Shown one piece after another: positions 1-11,745 of a DNA stretch of 64,000 nt (its first letter is position 1; every line of letters begins with the position of its first letter). Made by a program: the position numbers and the translations under genes. Under the pieces are notes generated by a model, which searched no databases, was not told where the DNA came from, and worked only from the letters and a program-made list of their open reading frames with translations. This stretch comes from Nezara viridula. Its lineage: Eukaryota; Arthropoda; Insecta; Hemiptera; Pentatomidae. Where the stretch lies: the NCBI GenBank assembly GCA_928085145.1, contig OV725077.1, positions 65,199,995 through 65,263,994 on the forward strand. Direction: 5' to 3'.

Positions 1-335
1 AATTCAATGTAAGGTTATAATTGAAAAATTTCCAACCACACAGTCTTGTCCCCAAAATGAAGGTAAAAATAAGAAACTCGCCGACGTTTCGCCAATTCAG
101 ACTTCATCGGGACAGAAAAATAAAATACAATCGAAGCTCGCTTCACTCCGTGACATAAAGTCGCTTACTGACAGGAAGCTAAGGTAACTCAGCAGAGGGA
201 GGTTATAATCAAACATCTGATCAGATAAAAACATACAGACAAACACCATGTAAAATCCAACTAAAATCCATAAAGACGAAACAAACAATTGCGAAGGCAA
301 AAGGTATAATTATAATAATGAGACAAAAAAAAATA

Positions 336-340
<5 letters not shown>
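1..340. other. AT-rich non-coding DNA with one ribozyme-like motif
   Basis: No supportable gene. The minus-strand frame over 97-300 has no recognisable domain. The stretch holds one copy of the recurring GAAACGTC motif (79-113, listed separately) and is otherwise simple A-rich sequence. Confidence 0.6.
79..113 (-). other. Hammerhead-like motif, copy a
   Basis: On the minus strand a CCGATGA (consensus CTGATGA with one change) is followed by a short potential helix GTC/GGC and then GAAACGTCGGC. The downstream minus-strand sequence is A/T-rich and resembles the AAATATAAAAATAAAT tail seen after copies at 12.1 and 59.4 kb. Membership of the family is visible in the sequence; ribozyme activity is only inferred by resemblance. 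Confidence 0.4.

Positions 341-424
<84 letters not shown>
341..424. repeat. (AT)n microsatellite
   Basis: About 42 uninterrupted AT units. It forms the left border of the inverted-repeat element at 455-693; a second (AT)n tract forms its right border. Confidence 0.97.
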
Positions 425-428
<4 letters not shown>

Positions 429-454
429 TAGAGATGGTTGACCGTTGATATAAT

Positions 455-687
455 ATGAGGAGTTAGTCGAGGTTGCGGTCAAATGAATATAAAAAAAAAA
501 AAAATCAAATATATAAATTATTTTAATTTTTGCCTTATAGAAATTATTTTAATTTTTGCCTGTATAAATTATTTTAATTTTTGCCAAAATAATTTATTAT
601 ATTTTATATTATATTATAGTCAAATTAAAATAATTTATATATTTTAATTTTTTTTTATTTATTTGACCGCACCCTCGACTAACTCCT

Positions 688-693
<6 letters not shown>
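455..693. mobile_element. Small hairpin MITE lying between two (AT)n tracts
   Basis: The ends are imperfect inverted repeats of about 35 bp: left reads GAGGAGTTAGTCGAGGTTGC then GGTCAAAT, and the right end reads the same in reverse complement (GTCGAGGGTGCGGTCAAAT). The interior has three direct copies of a 20-bp AT-rich unit ending in TTTTTGCC (about 517-586). Size and structure fit a non-autonomous DNA element. Because both flanks are (AT)n, a TA target duplication cannot be told from the microsatellite. Confidence 0.65.

Positions 694-772
<79 letters not shown>
692..772. repeat. (AT)n microsatellite
   Basis: About 40 AT units on the right flank of the hairpin MITE at 455-693. Confidence 0.97.
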
Positions 773-775
<3 letters not shown>

Positions 776-2002
776 TATAACCTTTTTCAGCTACGTTACC
801 TCATTACGAATGGATTATTCGTTAAAAAAAAATGCGTTTTTTAAACAGCACTGAATGGGAGTTATATGAATTTTTTATTAATCAGAAATTATTTATTTGA
901 AAAGGAAGCGCTAATATGCTAATTACATTTTTTTTTTTTTTTTTTTTTTGTGAAAATAGAGATGAAATGTTTTCCTGGAAATTCTCAATCCATTCTGTAT
1001 CAACTTTCAACTTTTTTCTAACTTTTAAATTTTTTTTTTTTACTTAACAATGCTGTTTTGTAGCGATTTTTTTGTATGAATCTACATAGTTTCTCCTTTT
1101 TCACATTTATTAATGCCATCACAGTTAGATTTTTTATTTTCTGATAATGTCTCATCTCTTATTCGGAGAACATCCTGGTTCCATATATAATATTCCATGA
1201 AAGTGGAATTCAACTGTATCTCTTATTTTATTTTTAGTTTCATTAAAACGACGTGCCTCTGCAATCTTATTTTTTTCATTTTTAGCTGGACCTGTAATCC
1301 TCTTCTAGATTTTTTGTTTTAGATATTAGCTTTTTAATTAAATCCATAAATCAGTTCTTTTTCAATCCAATCCATTAATTCATCCTTCCAATCCCTTTTT
1401 CATTAATTGTTCGAAATTTTCTCTCTTGACTTCATAATCCTACTTCGATAAACTTAGCTCATTGTTAGTGAAGTTTATTTTTCATCCTACGCCGGTGGAG
1501 ATGACTTTGCTCTATGAATAAAGGGACTATAGGTGTGCTTAAATATTCAGCATAATATGGGCAAAGGATGATACCGGCGGAATATGAAGCAGGGATGAAT
1601 CGAAAAATAAGGCTCCTTCCTTTACATGGAAAAGTCATCCCTTCTCTCCCGGCGAAATTCTTTTCAAAGCCTTCGTAGAATTTCTATTCAAATGGAAATT
1701 CATTAATTATACGTATCATAAATTATATTTTAATAATTATATTCTGTCATAATCTAAGCGTAACTGATATACTGTATTATACTGTATTTAGCCTATTTAT
1801 GACCGCCACTCCGAACCATCTCCTTCGTTTATAGTGCAACGCTCAACTATTGTTTATTCAATATTATATATTAATATTATATATTATATTATATTATATG
1901 TTAGCTATTTTTTATAGACATTTTTATAATATTATAATGTATACAAAACAAAATAATTGATCGAAAATGGGATATTTTATACAAAAACTTCAAACCTTCT
2001 AA
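773..2002. other. Anonymous AT-rich DNA
   Basis: No frame, RNA or repeat boundary that I can support. Contains poly-T runs (about 929-949). A slightly GC-richer patch at 1485-1680 contains CCGGCGG and CCCGGCG, without a coding frame. Confidence 0.5.
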
Positions 2003-2113
2003 TCAAAATTATTACGACTTCAAGCAAAAAAAGCACCTTGGTGGTATGTGACTAACATAACTCTACATACTGACCCACTATCAACGATTTTAAATCAATT
2101 TAACGCGATTTAA
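2003..2113 (+). pseudogene. Jockey-type LINE reverse transcriptase, C-terminal scrap
   Basis: The plus-strand frame from 2003 to the TAA at 2111 reads SKLLRLQAKKAPWWYVTN followed by ITLHTD. This matches the well-known segment downstream of the RT domain in Jockey-clade LINEs, where a Q.K.LR...APWYV.N..LH.D. pattern precedes the final His-Pro-Asn block. Only about 36 codons survive, and the expected next part (the RYLSFHNKL...HPN block) is not found downstream. It is related to the copies at 38.4 and 43.6-44.1 kb in this window. A dead fragment; the clade is inferred from motif recognition, not alignment. Confidence 0.65.
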
Positions 2114-3585
2114 AATTAACATGACGACAATTGACATACCCCTGAATATATTAGCAAGAGACTAAAAAGGTGTTGGATGAGAGATCTCTTTTCTTAGATA
2201 ACCTAAGTAATTGAAACAAGTAAGGAAAAAGAGGCCCTGCTGAGTACCGTCCTTCATCATGTCCTACCTGACATATCATTATTTCTCGTATTTCAGCACA
2301 TTTGCTGATTATCTACATAAGTCGACGGTTGCAAATAAATATTTAAAGTATAAATAAATTATGGATTATCTCCATTATATGTATTTCATGATAAAATAAG
2401 AGTGGATCGGGCATTAGTTACTCATCTCTTATTTGCGTTATTTCGGAATATTTCAAAATCAGATACCTCATGTTTCTTAATTCAAATTTTGTATATCTTC
2501 TGTTGACATTTCACGTTTCATTAATCATCAACATTAGTTTCTTACTATCAAATTCCCTTAAATTTGGCTACCCTAAGAAATAACAATAATAAAAAAAGAA
2601 ACTTAGTGGTGTGAGTTCCGTTGTCATTTTTTGGTAATTATATTCGTCTGAATAGGTTTTGTTTTTTTCTGTTTGTTAGATAATGTATAATGTCTGGCTT
2701 ATAGACTTATCATTGTTATTTCAATGTTTTAACAACATTTTAATCCTAAGAATTCATTACTTTAACAATTGTGATTTTTTTATCGGATTTTTTATTTTTT
2801 TCAGGTAAGTGACCATTCTCCAAATGACAATTTTTTTTCGTAAGTAACTACAATTCATGATCATTTAATTCTTATGTATTTTTATTGTAATTACTTCATT
2901 GAAGCAAATATGATAACTTTTATAATAATATAAATACCTCATCCTTATAAATTTTAAGAAAAAAAATAAGAAGGTTAAATTTCGTAAATAAATATTATTA
3001 TTTTTATGTATTATTTATTTTTATTTATTGTAAATATAGAGTGAGTGTGCTCTCTGGACATTATTATAAGTTTCCTTAAGGGTGACATATTTTCAGAGCA
3101 ATTTCTTAAAATTTAAATTTTTGTTATTATTTTTATTCATTGATTTATTTTATTTAGACCATTTTAATGTCATAACTTATTGAAATCCTTACACTCTGGT
3201 AAAGAAAATAAATCTATTACTTGGGTGTTTCTACCACGCTATCCCGTTTATTTCCTTTAAATATATTTTTAACTTCTTTTCTTCATTTCCTCAAAGTACA
3301 ATATATTTCAATTTATGTTATTGCCCTCCTTTCCAAAGCCAAACGTAACCAAGGCACATCTACTAGTAAATCATGTTTTTCTTTGGCTTGTATCCAGTTT
3401 ACTGGTACGAAAAATATTTTATGGATTTAGTAATGTTCTAATAAACAATATCCAAAGAATTGGTATAAGATTGCGATTGTTAAAATAAAGCAATGTTCAC
3501 TTAATTGACCTATCAAACAATTGGTATATTATTTAAATTATTATTTCTACATAACAGATTTTTAATTTTTTTTTTTTGTATCTAT
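2114..3585. other. Anonymous AT-rich DNA
   Basis: No feature supported. The frame at 3221-3430 is low-complexity hydrophobic sequence without a recognisable family. Confidence 0.5.
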
Positions 3586-3589
3586 CGTT

Positions 3590-3930
3590 CTAATGCAGGG
3601 GCGTCCATTTCCCTCTTAAGGTTGAAGGCGCATTACCCTCCCTCTCTCTTCCTCCAAAGATATTTTATTTCTCTTCCCTTCTTAAAACAGTGCAAGCTAA
3701 AGTAAAATTTAAAAAATCATAGGTTATATATAATTACACTTTCAGTGTGCTCTTCGCGCTTTTCTCTCGTTCCCTGGCTTGAAACTTTTCAACCCGAAAA
3801 TACTTAACGACGTCGAAATGTATCTCCTGCTCTCCCCCCCAAAAAAATTCAAAGCTCCGTCAAAATGTGCCCACCTCAAAATATTTGAACATTTCAAAAT
3901 GAAACCCCCTTGTGGGCAACCCGGTTATTA
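3590..3930. other. C-rich transposon-like remnant (tentative)
   Basis: The block opens with GCAGGGGCGTCCATTTCCC and carries C-rich patches (ACCCTCCCTCTC, CTCCCCCCC) and repeated TCAAAAT phrases, unlike its AT-rich neighbours. It looks like the body of an old non-autonomous element, but I could not find matching terminal inverted repeats or target duplications. The frame at 3505-3705 overlapping it is probably spurious. Confidence 0.25.
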
Positions 3931-3967
3931 AATGCCATTAATTATTTCAGTTTTAAATAGATATTTT

Positions 3968-5080
3968 ATTATAATAATAATAACCTTTATTTGTGCATAC
4001 AATGAAAAAACAATGGATAAAAATATACAAAATCTCTTATATGTACAAAATCAACTTAGTTGAGGTTTTGAGTTCGATTTTTTTTTTTTTTTGTACTTAA
4101 CTTTCTTGTAACCACACTGGGTAATGAACCTGTCCCATCCTTTTCCATTCTTTCCTCTCTAATGCTACTCTCTTCCAGGCTGCTCCCTCGCAGGTCTTCT
4201 TCATCTCCTTGTCCCAGTCTGTCGGCGGACTTCCTCTCTTCCTCACGTGCTCTCTTGGATACCAATCCATGAACTGCCTGGTCCATGTTAATTCATTCTT
4301 CCTGATTACATGTCCGGTCCAGGTCCACTTCCTGATGAGCACTTTTTCACAATATCTGGAAGGTCAGTCTTAGCTCTGATCCATCTGTTTGTTTTTCCAT
4401 TCCTTCGAGTTATCCTCAGAAGATATCGCTCCGTTGCTCTGACGGTTATCCTCAATTTGTGGCAAGTCTTCTGGTCAATTGCCCATGTTTCACAACCATA
4501 GGTCATGACAGGAAGTACTGTGCTCACCCAAAGTTTTCTCTTGACCTCTGAGCTCACCGAGGATCTATATATATCCTTAAATTTGAAGAGTGCGCGCCAT
4601 CCCTGGGTACATCGCCTGATTATTTCTTCATTTTGTCCTTTAATTGAGATATGGTGCCCAAGATATAGAAATGTATCTACTTTCTCTATATGATGTTCAC
4701 CTATTTTTATATCTCCCTCAACGTTCACTGACATATAATTGCATTTTTTATAATTTATTTTCAGTCCTATGTTTTCTCCAGTCTTTATTAATTGGTTTGC
4801 CATCGTTAGGATTTCTTCTATATTTTTACCTATTAGGACTTGATCATCAGCAAACTCTAAATGGTTCAGCCACTCTCCAAAAATTTTCATTCCTTTCTTC
4901 TGCCTATTCATAGTCTGCATCAAATCGTGGAGAACTGATATAAATATTTTAGGTGAAAAGGTATCACCTTGTCGTACACCTTTTCTAATTTTTATTTTTA
5001 CTGTTGTTTTTCCTGATTTATATTCTGCATTGGATCTCGAATACATTTTATTATTAATCATTTGTTACAAGATCAGGTTT
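3968..5080 (-). pseudogene. RTE-like LINE, 5'-truncated reverse transcriptase and 3' end
   Basis: A minus-strand frame (5061 down to 4306, 251 codons) encodes the C-terminal half of a LINE reverse transcriptase. Residues about 28-50 hold KGVRQGDTFSPKIF (the GVRQGD..SP..F block). FADD follows at about 90-93 (catalytic YXDD-type box, here FADDQ), then GLKINYKKC and TFLYLGHHIS. The reading continues in another frame (4342-4097) as RKWTWTGHVIRKNE ... RKRGSPPTDWDKEM ... WKRM, the usual RTE C-terminal tail, so there is at least one frameshift near 4320. The endonuclease and the N-terminal RT are missing. The 3' side has an A-run (4079-4092), an AATAAAGG-like signal and a (TTA)n tail (about 3968-3982), as expected for RTE/SINE tails. 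Dead copy. Confidence 0.88.
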
Positions 5081-5315
5081 TATTTAATCAACTTAAATAT
5101 GTAACAGGTATTTGTACTTAATCTATGAGCGATTTTTCATTTACCGTTCATTTACTCAGATAAAATAATGTATTTATTTCCGAATAAATATGTTTCTCTT
5201 TATGTTTTTTGAAGATGAGTCATGATATTAGACTAATTTAATTTTTTCATGATTATATTTATTACATTATTTATTAAAGTAAAAATTTATATAAGTAATT
5301 TAATTTTAATTTCTT
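5081..5315. other. AT-rich spacer
   Basis: No supportable feature between the truncated RTE and the GC-richer island that starts near 5320. Confidence 0.4.
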
Positions 5316-5640
5316 AGTGACTCTTAATGGTTGATCGCCTTCAGAAGGAAATGATTGCAGAAAAAATTGATGATTATACAGCACCAACTTGCATAATGAC
5401 CCTTCAGATAAGAAAATGTGACATGTCGCTGACAAATTACTAAATGTTTTAACGATGCTTTAGTCGTACGTATGGTCATTACCCGGGCGCCATAACCAGT
5501 TCTTAGTAATGAAACAATTAGGCCTGTGACTAATTGTTGGTTACCTGTTGAGGTGATAACGCCGACTTGTTTTCGCTTATTGATTAGCACACCTGCGTGA
5601 TGGTGAAAATGTAATTGTGACCTATTCGCCAACCAAAGTC
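5316..5640. other. GC-richer island with a 102-codon minus-strand frame of unknown meaning
   Basis: Base composition is visibly more balanced than the surroundings (CCCGGGCGCC, ACGCCGACTTG). The minus-strand frame 5632-5324 begins MANRSQLHFHHHAG and ends in a stop, but shows no domain that I recognise. The block also has several TAAT and ACAAT cores (for example around 5508-5540). It could be a host regulatory element or an old exon; the sequence alone does not decide. Confidence 0.25.
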
Positions 5641-5731
5641 CGTTGAAAACATTTCATATTCTTGATGTTGACAATTTTATTTTCCTTACAGGAATAGTTG
5701 CATGGAATTATTATATTCTCTGAGTCTTTGA

Positions 5732-5798
5732 ACTCCTTTTCTTTAATTGAAATATTAAAGAAAAGGAGTCCACCCCTCTCCTTATACTAGGGGTGGAC
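5732..5798. repeat. Two adjacent perfect hairpins
   Basis: Hairpin 1 has a perfect 16-bp stem, ACTCCTTTTCTTTAAT at 5732-5747 and its reverse complement at 5754-5769, with a 6-base loop. Hairpin 2 starts where the first ends: GTCCACCCCT (5768-5777) pairs perfectly with AGGGGTGGAC (5789-5798), with an 11-base loop. The loops are too short for a typical animal pre-miRNA. Function unknown. Confidence 0.8.
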
Positions 5799-6517
5799 CT
5801 GAGCACCTAACAGACCCTCTCTATTATCCTCTTCTATAACAGTCCAGTAAGAAATCAGTATAAGATATTATACTCTATAGTATAAGATATTTACACTATA
5901 TTAATTGCAGGAGTCTTTTAATTAAAGGGAAGATATTAACAGACTTAAAGAACTCAGTCTCTTCGAAGAGGAGGAAGATTATGTAAAGAAGTTTAAATAA
6001 TAAATATATTTACTGATTTTTATTGAACAAAAAAAGGCTACATACTGTAATATTTAGTTCACTTGGAATTTATTCTATCAAATTATATAAATTAAATTAA
6101 TTTAATTAGTATATTAATTGCATTAATATAATCAAATGAATTATTTTAAAGTAAATTATTATAATCGTTAGTTAAGAGAAATCAAATATAAGTATACACA
6201 TTCATACCAATTTCACTGTGAAAAAATAATAAGAAAATGAATAAATACGCAAATATTTTAGATTGATAGAACAGTAAATAGAAATATGACATCCTTACTT
6301 TTTTTTTGTTATATTAAACATTCTTTTTTAAATCAACAGATTTACGCTCATTGATTTGCTTTAACTACCATATTTTTGTTATGATTATATACTGTGGTTC
6401 ACATTCAAATTCGAAATCAACAACTATATAAATAAACTTTCTAAACAAATCGAGTTACCTTTGATTGGCATTTAAGATTTTCTGCCCATTTTTGTATCAA
6501 GAATTAAATTTAAAAAA
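5799..6517. other. AT-rich DNA
   Basis: Contains a short direct repeat of AGTATAAGATATT around 5857-5892. Nothing else supportable. Confidence 0.4.
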
Positions 6518-7640
6518 TCATATTTAATGATGATAGTCAGGGAAAATAATCTAAAGTGATGAAAATTGTAGTTCCACTTTTATTTTATAATCATTATCAA
6601 CTAAAATTAAACTGTAATATTTTTATTTTTTATATCCCCTTATTTATTTTCCTGTCAATGTTGAATGTTTTGGAATTCTCCTTCTTTTGCATATTTGCAT
6701 TTTAAGGCGGTTTATATCTCATTATTATTTCTGGTAATATAGTTGATTCCTGTGTAATGATTAGGTGATGTGGCTCACAGAAATCAGATGCATTAAATCA
6801 TCTTTTATAAAGTTTTAATCTACAAAACTATAATACGTTCTGCTCGTATGTTATGGCACATCACTGTTTTCAATGATTAACAAATCAACAGAAAAACTTC
6901 TGCAAACATTTCAAAATGTAATATTAAGAAAAAAAAACTGAAGGGACGACTATGCAAAAAAAAAAAAAAAGCGTTTAACCTCTAACAGGAATTTAAAATA
7001 ACTAAAGTTAAGGATTTCATTACTAAAAGGCATACCAACTTTTTCAAATCTACGTTATTTCAAATCCCAACCATCCTTCTCTACAAAAAATACATACCAA
7101 ATCCCTCATTTAATCAACTTGAACCTTCTGTACCTCCTGAAAGCTGGCTAAATTTGTTTGGAAAATTAAATTATAGCTTTTTGAGTTTTAGTTTATTACT
7201 TCAATAAAAAAAAAATAATAATAAAAAAAATGAGCCCCATTACTTTATCAGAAATAATAATGAGATATAAACCTCCTTAGAATGCAAACACGGAGAAGAA
7301 GGAGAATCCCAAAACATAGAATATTGTCAGGAAAATAAATAAGCGGCTAGCAAAAAAAAAAAAAAATATATTACGGTTCAATTTTAGTTTATAATGGTTA
7401 TGATTCATAATAGCTCATTGTGGACTGATTAAAAAGAGTTTTTATAATTTTCACTCATAATTTTTCACTTATAAGATTCATCGGTTCCTTGAACTTATGA
7501 TTATAAATGATTATTGTAGTATAGCAGTTAACTTCTTTCATTGTTCATCTTTGATGCACAGTTTGGATGAAACAAAAATAAAAGTCAAACTATTATCATC
7601 ACTTTAGATTATGTTCCCTGACAACCATCATTAAATGTGA
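6518..7640. mobile_element. Old foldback (long inverted repeat) element
   Basis: The left arm, about 6518-6745, is repeated in reverse complement at about 7230-7640. Matching landmarks include AATAATCTAAAGTGATGA (left) with TCATCACTTTAGATTATG (right), and the string around ATTCTCCTTCTT with a GCATTTTAAGGCGGTTTATA-like partner on the right. The right arm carries about 140 extra bases (roughly 7405-7560) absent from the left. The spacer, about 480 bp, has no coding capacity. Arm divergence shows it is older than the foldback at 36.4 kb. No target duplication identified. Confidence 0.75.
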
Positions 7641-8819
7641 CAAGTAAAAAGAAACCTGAAGACCGGATTCGCAACCATATGCTAATAAGAGAATAACGTT
7701 GGGCAACATAATCTATGTTATCTGTCAAATCTTAGAAGTCGTATCGAAAGGTTGTTAAAGCCCGACAAAACATGACAGTCTGACTATCTCAATCCATTAC
7801 CTGCCTTATGTCTAGAATCATAACCGGAGCGTATCTAAAAATCAGCATTTTTAGACATTAGTACGGCATGGTATACCTATCTTAACATTTGTATTGTTCA
7901 TTATTGTTGTTCCGTCATGGTTCTTAAATAGTTCAAAAACTTCAGGGTTGAATCTAAAACCTTCAATTATATTGTAAATAAACATAAATTGATAAAAGTA
8001 TGTACAGTGTTACATATAAGCATGTTTCGAATAGTAATTGTATCCGTATTAGGCTGTTTGGAATTTCATGTAAAATTATTTAAGATTCTTTTAATGCTAT
8101 ACTTTTATTTGTTTTTTCGCTCCTGTGACTTATATTTACTGAGGCATGATTTTGATATTTGTTTCGTTTCCTAATTTTATTTTTTTTTCTATTTCCTATT
8201 TGCCTTTCAGCTTTACTATTTATATTCTTAACATACGACAGTACGATAAAAATGTTTAGCAAAAAATATTAGAATTACGATAAAAAATTGTATGTTTTTG
8301 ATTTCCAATATCCTATTTCTTATTTTACTTATTTTTTTGCTTTACATCCATCACAACCTGAGTAAGAAATACATTCAGTAAAATCCAGAGACTTTTTTTT
8401 CTGTTCACAATTTACTGATAAGAAATTATATCTCTAAAATCGTATAAATAACAACATGATATTATGAATTATATAAAACATTGCTATTAAATATTTATAT
8501 GAATTACGCAATTTAAGGTGCATATAAGTGTATACGTTTATTGAAAGTTATACCAGGTAAGTTCTAGACAAACATTCCGCACATTAATCGATTAATGATC
8601 ATAAATATATAATTTTTTTCGGATAAAAAAATTGTCTGTATACAGATTCGTACGTTCGTATTAACGAATTATATATTATTTTAAAAATGTTTGACTTTTT
8701 TTTTTTTTTCATCAACTGGACATATTTATCGATTCATTCAACACTGAATAGCACAAAGCAGTAAGTATAAAATTATATCGTTTATTATAAGAAAGGAATT
8801 GGGTATTTTTTCACTCGTA
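7641..8819. other. Anonymous DNA with a modest GC-richer patch
   Basis: 7650-7880 is less AT-rich than its surroundings but has no frame, splice pattern or repeat end that I can support. The rest is A/T-rich sequence with short chance frames. Confidence 0.4.
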
Positions 8820-8893
8820 GGAATAAAATCTATTCATATCTCTTGGGAGTCCCTCGAGGTCCCTCAGAAATTCCTCTGTTCGGATTTTATTCC
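8820..8893. repeat. Short inverted repeat
   Basis: GGAATAAAATC at 8820-8830 is matched in reverse complement by GATTTTATTCC at 8883-8893. The intervening 52 bases are GC-richer, with repeated GTCCCTC phrases. Possibly a minimal palindromic insertion; no known family. Confidence 0.45.
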
Positions 8894-11010
8894 CTTGTAA
8901 GTATAATGTAACTGTCCCTCCATAGGACTCCAATGGGGCCGCACTACTGCTGAAATTAGTCGAGTGAAGTTGGTCCCTTGGGGTTTAGTCAATTTATTTC
9001 CCACTACTATTTAGGTTGTAGGGTCCAGTCTGACAGAGGTCTGTGCTCACGTTTAGCACAATAATATTAGTGTCAAATCGTTGATAAAGAGTCCTTATGT
9101 GTTACTGAAATGTTGGAAAATTAACCATAATATATTCATTGCAAATTTTACATAGCTTATCTGTTTACAGATTGAATTAAAAATAGATAAAACAAATCTA
9201 GTTTAAAATGCAATGAAACATAGCCTATGTCATTTATTTGACATTGCTTAGCATAGCCTGATTTTTTTTTTAGGCTTCTGAATAAGTCGTTGGTTTAAAT
9301 TCAAAAGACGTTTTTATCAGATCTATGGTCTTTCTACGTCATCCATACCACATTTTCAAATATTTTGAAAATTAACGAAATATAGGAAAACTGTCCATAT
9401 ATATTTTATATTTTTTAACTAACGAAAAAAATGTTTCTTTCTTTCAATAAAAAAATTTATTTTTTTTTGTATAAAAATTTTTGAGTTTATTTTAAAATTT
9501 ATTAATTTTTTCTTATACATTTTTGTTACCAATTTTCGTCAACGGCAATTTCGTAAGTATCTAAAGTATTTTAAAAATTAGAAACGATGTACCATTTCTT
9601 AAATTAAAGATTGCACTACATAAGGCTGAAACAATTTTTTTTTCGTAATCTATTTTATTTGTCGACTCTCTCCTCTTAAGGTAAGATTTCCACGGCATAG
9701 CTTTACTGAATAAAAAAAAATCGTTAGAAATTCTATAAATATAGATTAAAAAAAATTAAAGCAAGAAAGAATAATGATTAATTATGACAGAGAATATTGC
9801 TAGGCTATTAAAAAAACCATGAATGCAGACAAGTCAATTTAACCAATAATTGACAAATATCGTAAAAATTGTAAGAAAATGTATGTGGTCACGAAGATGA
9901 ACAATAGATCTAAACGTTGACCATTTAAAATTTTGAAAAAGAAAATAAGCTATCGATTCTTAGCAAAATCAATTATGTAGAATTTATTATATTAAATTTA
10001 AATTTTTAGTAAATACCGTTTTCGGCACTGCATAATTACATCCCAAAAGGTAGACCTAGATTTATAAAATATGGTATTAATGTGCCTTACAGCTTTAATG
10101 CTCAGTATCCTTAAGCGTGGCAAAATGTATTATAGCTCAATAAAAAAAATACATAATATAAAAAAAGATTTACAGGGGAAAATAGGTTTGGTATGATTAG
10201 TTAGAGTCAGACCTTGGTGTTCTGTGAACTTTGGTTAGTTTAAAAACATATAGTAATAAACTTAAATATAGTACAACTTGGGAGCTGAAAAGAATAATTG
10301 ATCTTTATATGAAGTATTGAAATCAACTTGTCCATAAAAAAAATTAATTTACCAATTTTTAAGTATCTCCAACAATTGAAAAGAATGGTTATAGCGTATT
10401 ATTTTGTAGATATATATATCTGCTGTAGATATATATATATCTTATAAGAATTTTTGTTTTAATAAGATTTAATGGTTATATAAATAAATAAATATCTCAG
10501 TTATCCACAAGGCTCTTATTGAAAATTATGGGGTAAAATGGGTGTATAAACATTACAAGAACATGAGAGGCCCAACGCGGAACAGCGAATGGCTATCAGG
10601 ACACCATTTATACAACGATAGGGTTTAATAGCGTTGTGGTAAACACTGCAATATATAACGTACAGGTTAGGCCTTTATGCATATGGCTGTTGTTGTTTAT
10701 ATTTATCTATTTTTAGGGTTTTAACATTTTTTTTTTTTTTTTATTCGATTGGAAAAATATAATCCTGTTTTTAAAATTATTTTCTCGCAATTTACGAATA
10801 TAATCCTCGCATTTACAGTTATCTATTCTTATTTTTCTAATTATGAAGTTGAAAAAAAAATGTGAAATACTCATCATATTTCCTGTTAGGGGAATAGTAG
10901 ATCACATGGCTTTGTTTCAGTTTGCTGAAATTGATGCGCATAACACGTCGATTAGTTTCGATTATGAATATCCTAACAGAATGCTTTAGAGTTGAAGGAT
11001 GTCTGCCCTG
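8894..11010. other. Anonymous AT-rich DNA
   Basis: Two GC-richer patches (8920-9060; 10560-10690) interrupt otherwise AT-rich sequence. No coding or RNA feature can be supported. Confidence 0.4.
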
Positions 11011-11015
11011 ATTTC

Positions 11016-11306
11016 TTAGTTACCGAACCATCTTAAAGAAGCAGAGGGATACGTTTGGAAAGTGGGTGAAAGTATCGATTGCGCTATGTAGGCAGAATAA
11101 AGTCCGCATCCAAACCATGGTGTTGCGACTGATTGTAACCTCGTTCTTATTTGTCCATACATCCGACGCTTAGCACTTTCCCTCTTGAAGATCGTTGATA
11201 TGCTACTGGTTTGCTGTTCCAGTTCATCGTGTATATATCGGCTCATTAGTATGTTTATCACCGTTATATACTTGTATTTTCCATTCATGTATTGTTGTAA
11301 TTCCAT
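11016..11306 (-). other. Open frame of 96 codons, unknown; probably not a gene
   Basis: The minus-strand frame starts MELQQYMNGKYKY and ends PSASLRWFGN. The region is less AT-rich than average and the translation has a mixed, protein-like composition, with Lys/Arg-rich stretches around residues 42-60. I recognise no domain. The gene-like composition could equally mark a regulatory element. It abuts the target site of the inserted element at 11363. Confidence 0.2.
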
Positions 11307-11362
11307 TAATAGAATATTGATATTCTTGTGTATTGACGATCGCGTTTCGTCGCAAATCTGGC

Positions 11363-11745
11363 GGGTCTTGTTTAGATTAGGCCTGCCAGTTATTTTATCT
11401 AGTAACAGTTACTTATTGTTAAATTAAAAAGATATGGGTTAAAAAAGCCTGATTTATTTAATAGGAACTTTTTATTCATAACCAAAACCATTAACATACT
11501 TTTAATGAGTTACTCCTTAAGGATTTTATCAAAAACGTATTCATTTGAGTTTCTCTGCCTTCACATGAACTCACATAAATACGAGTTAACATAGAGCGAT
11601 GAGTCTTACCAAAAACATTTTAATGCTAAATTAAATAATATTTAAACAAGTGATTTGATTTCTATATCAATGGTATCAAGTTTTATAACAACTGTTACTA
11701 AATATCATTAAAATATCACTGGCGGGCCTTATCTAAACAAGACCC
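11363..11745. mobile_element. 383-bp inverted-repeat DNA element with 8-bp target duplication
   Basis: Starts GGGTCTTGTTTAGATTAGGC and ends with the reverse complement of GGGTCTTGTTTAGATAAGGC. The inverted repeats run on for about 65-70 bp, including CTAGTAACAGTTAC on the left and CTGTTACTAAATA on the right. The element is bounded on both sides by a perfect direct repeat AATCTGGC (11355-11362 and 11746-11753). This is a clear non-autonomous DNA transposon. An 8-bp duplication fits hAT-like or P-like transposition; the terminal sequence does not tell me which. No transposase frame inside. Confidence 0.88.

Noticed and set aside
261..482. Frames rich in Tyr-Ile repeats (also 19619-19872, 21759-21944, 46468-46704, 49659-49865, 54196-54536, 62840-63043)
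   Set aside because: They are translations of (TA)n microsatellites, with no plausible protein.
4310..4913. Three plus-strand frames over the RTE-like element
   Set aside because: They are antisense shadows of the minus-strand reverse transcriptase frame, which carries the recognisable motifs.
5732..5798. Considered a bacterial-type terminator or a pre-miRNA
   Set aside because: Eukaryotic context excludes the first. Loops of 6 and 11 bases and stems of 16 and 10 bp do not fit a pre-miRNA.
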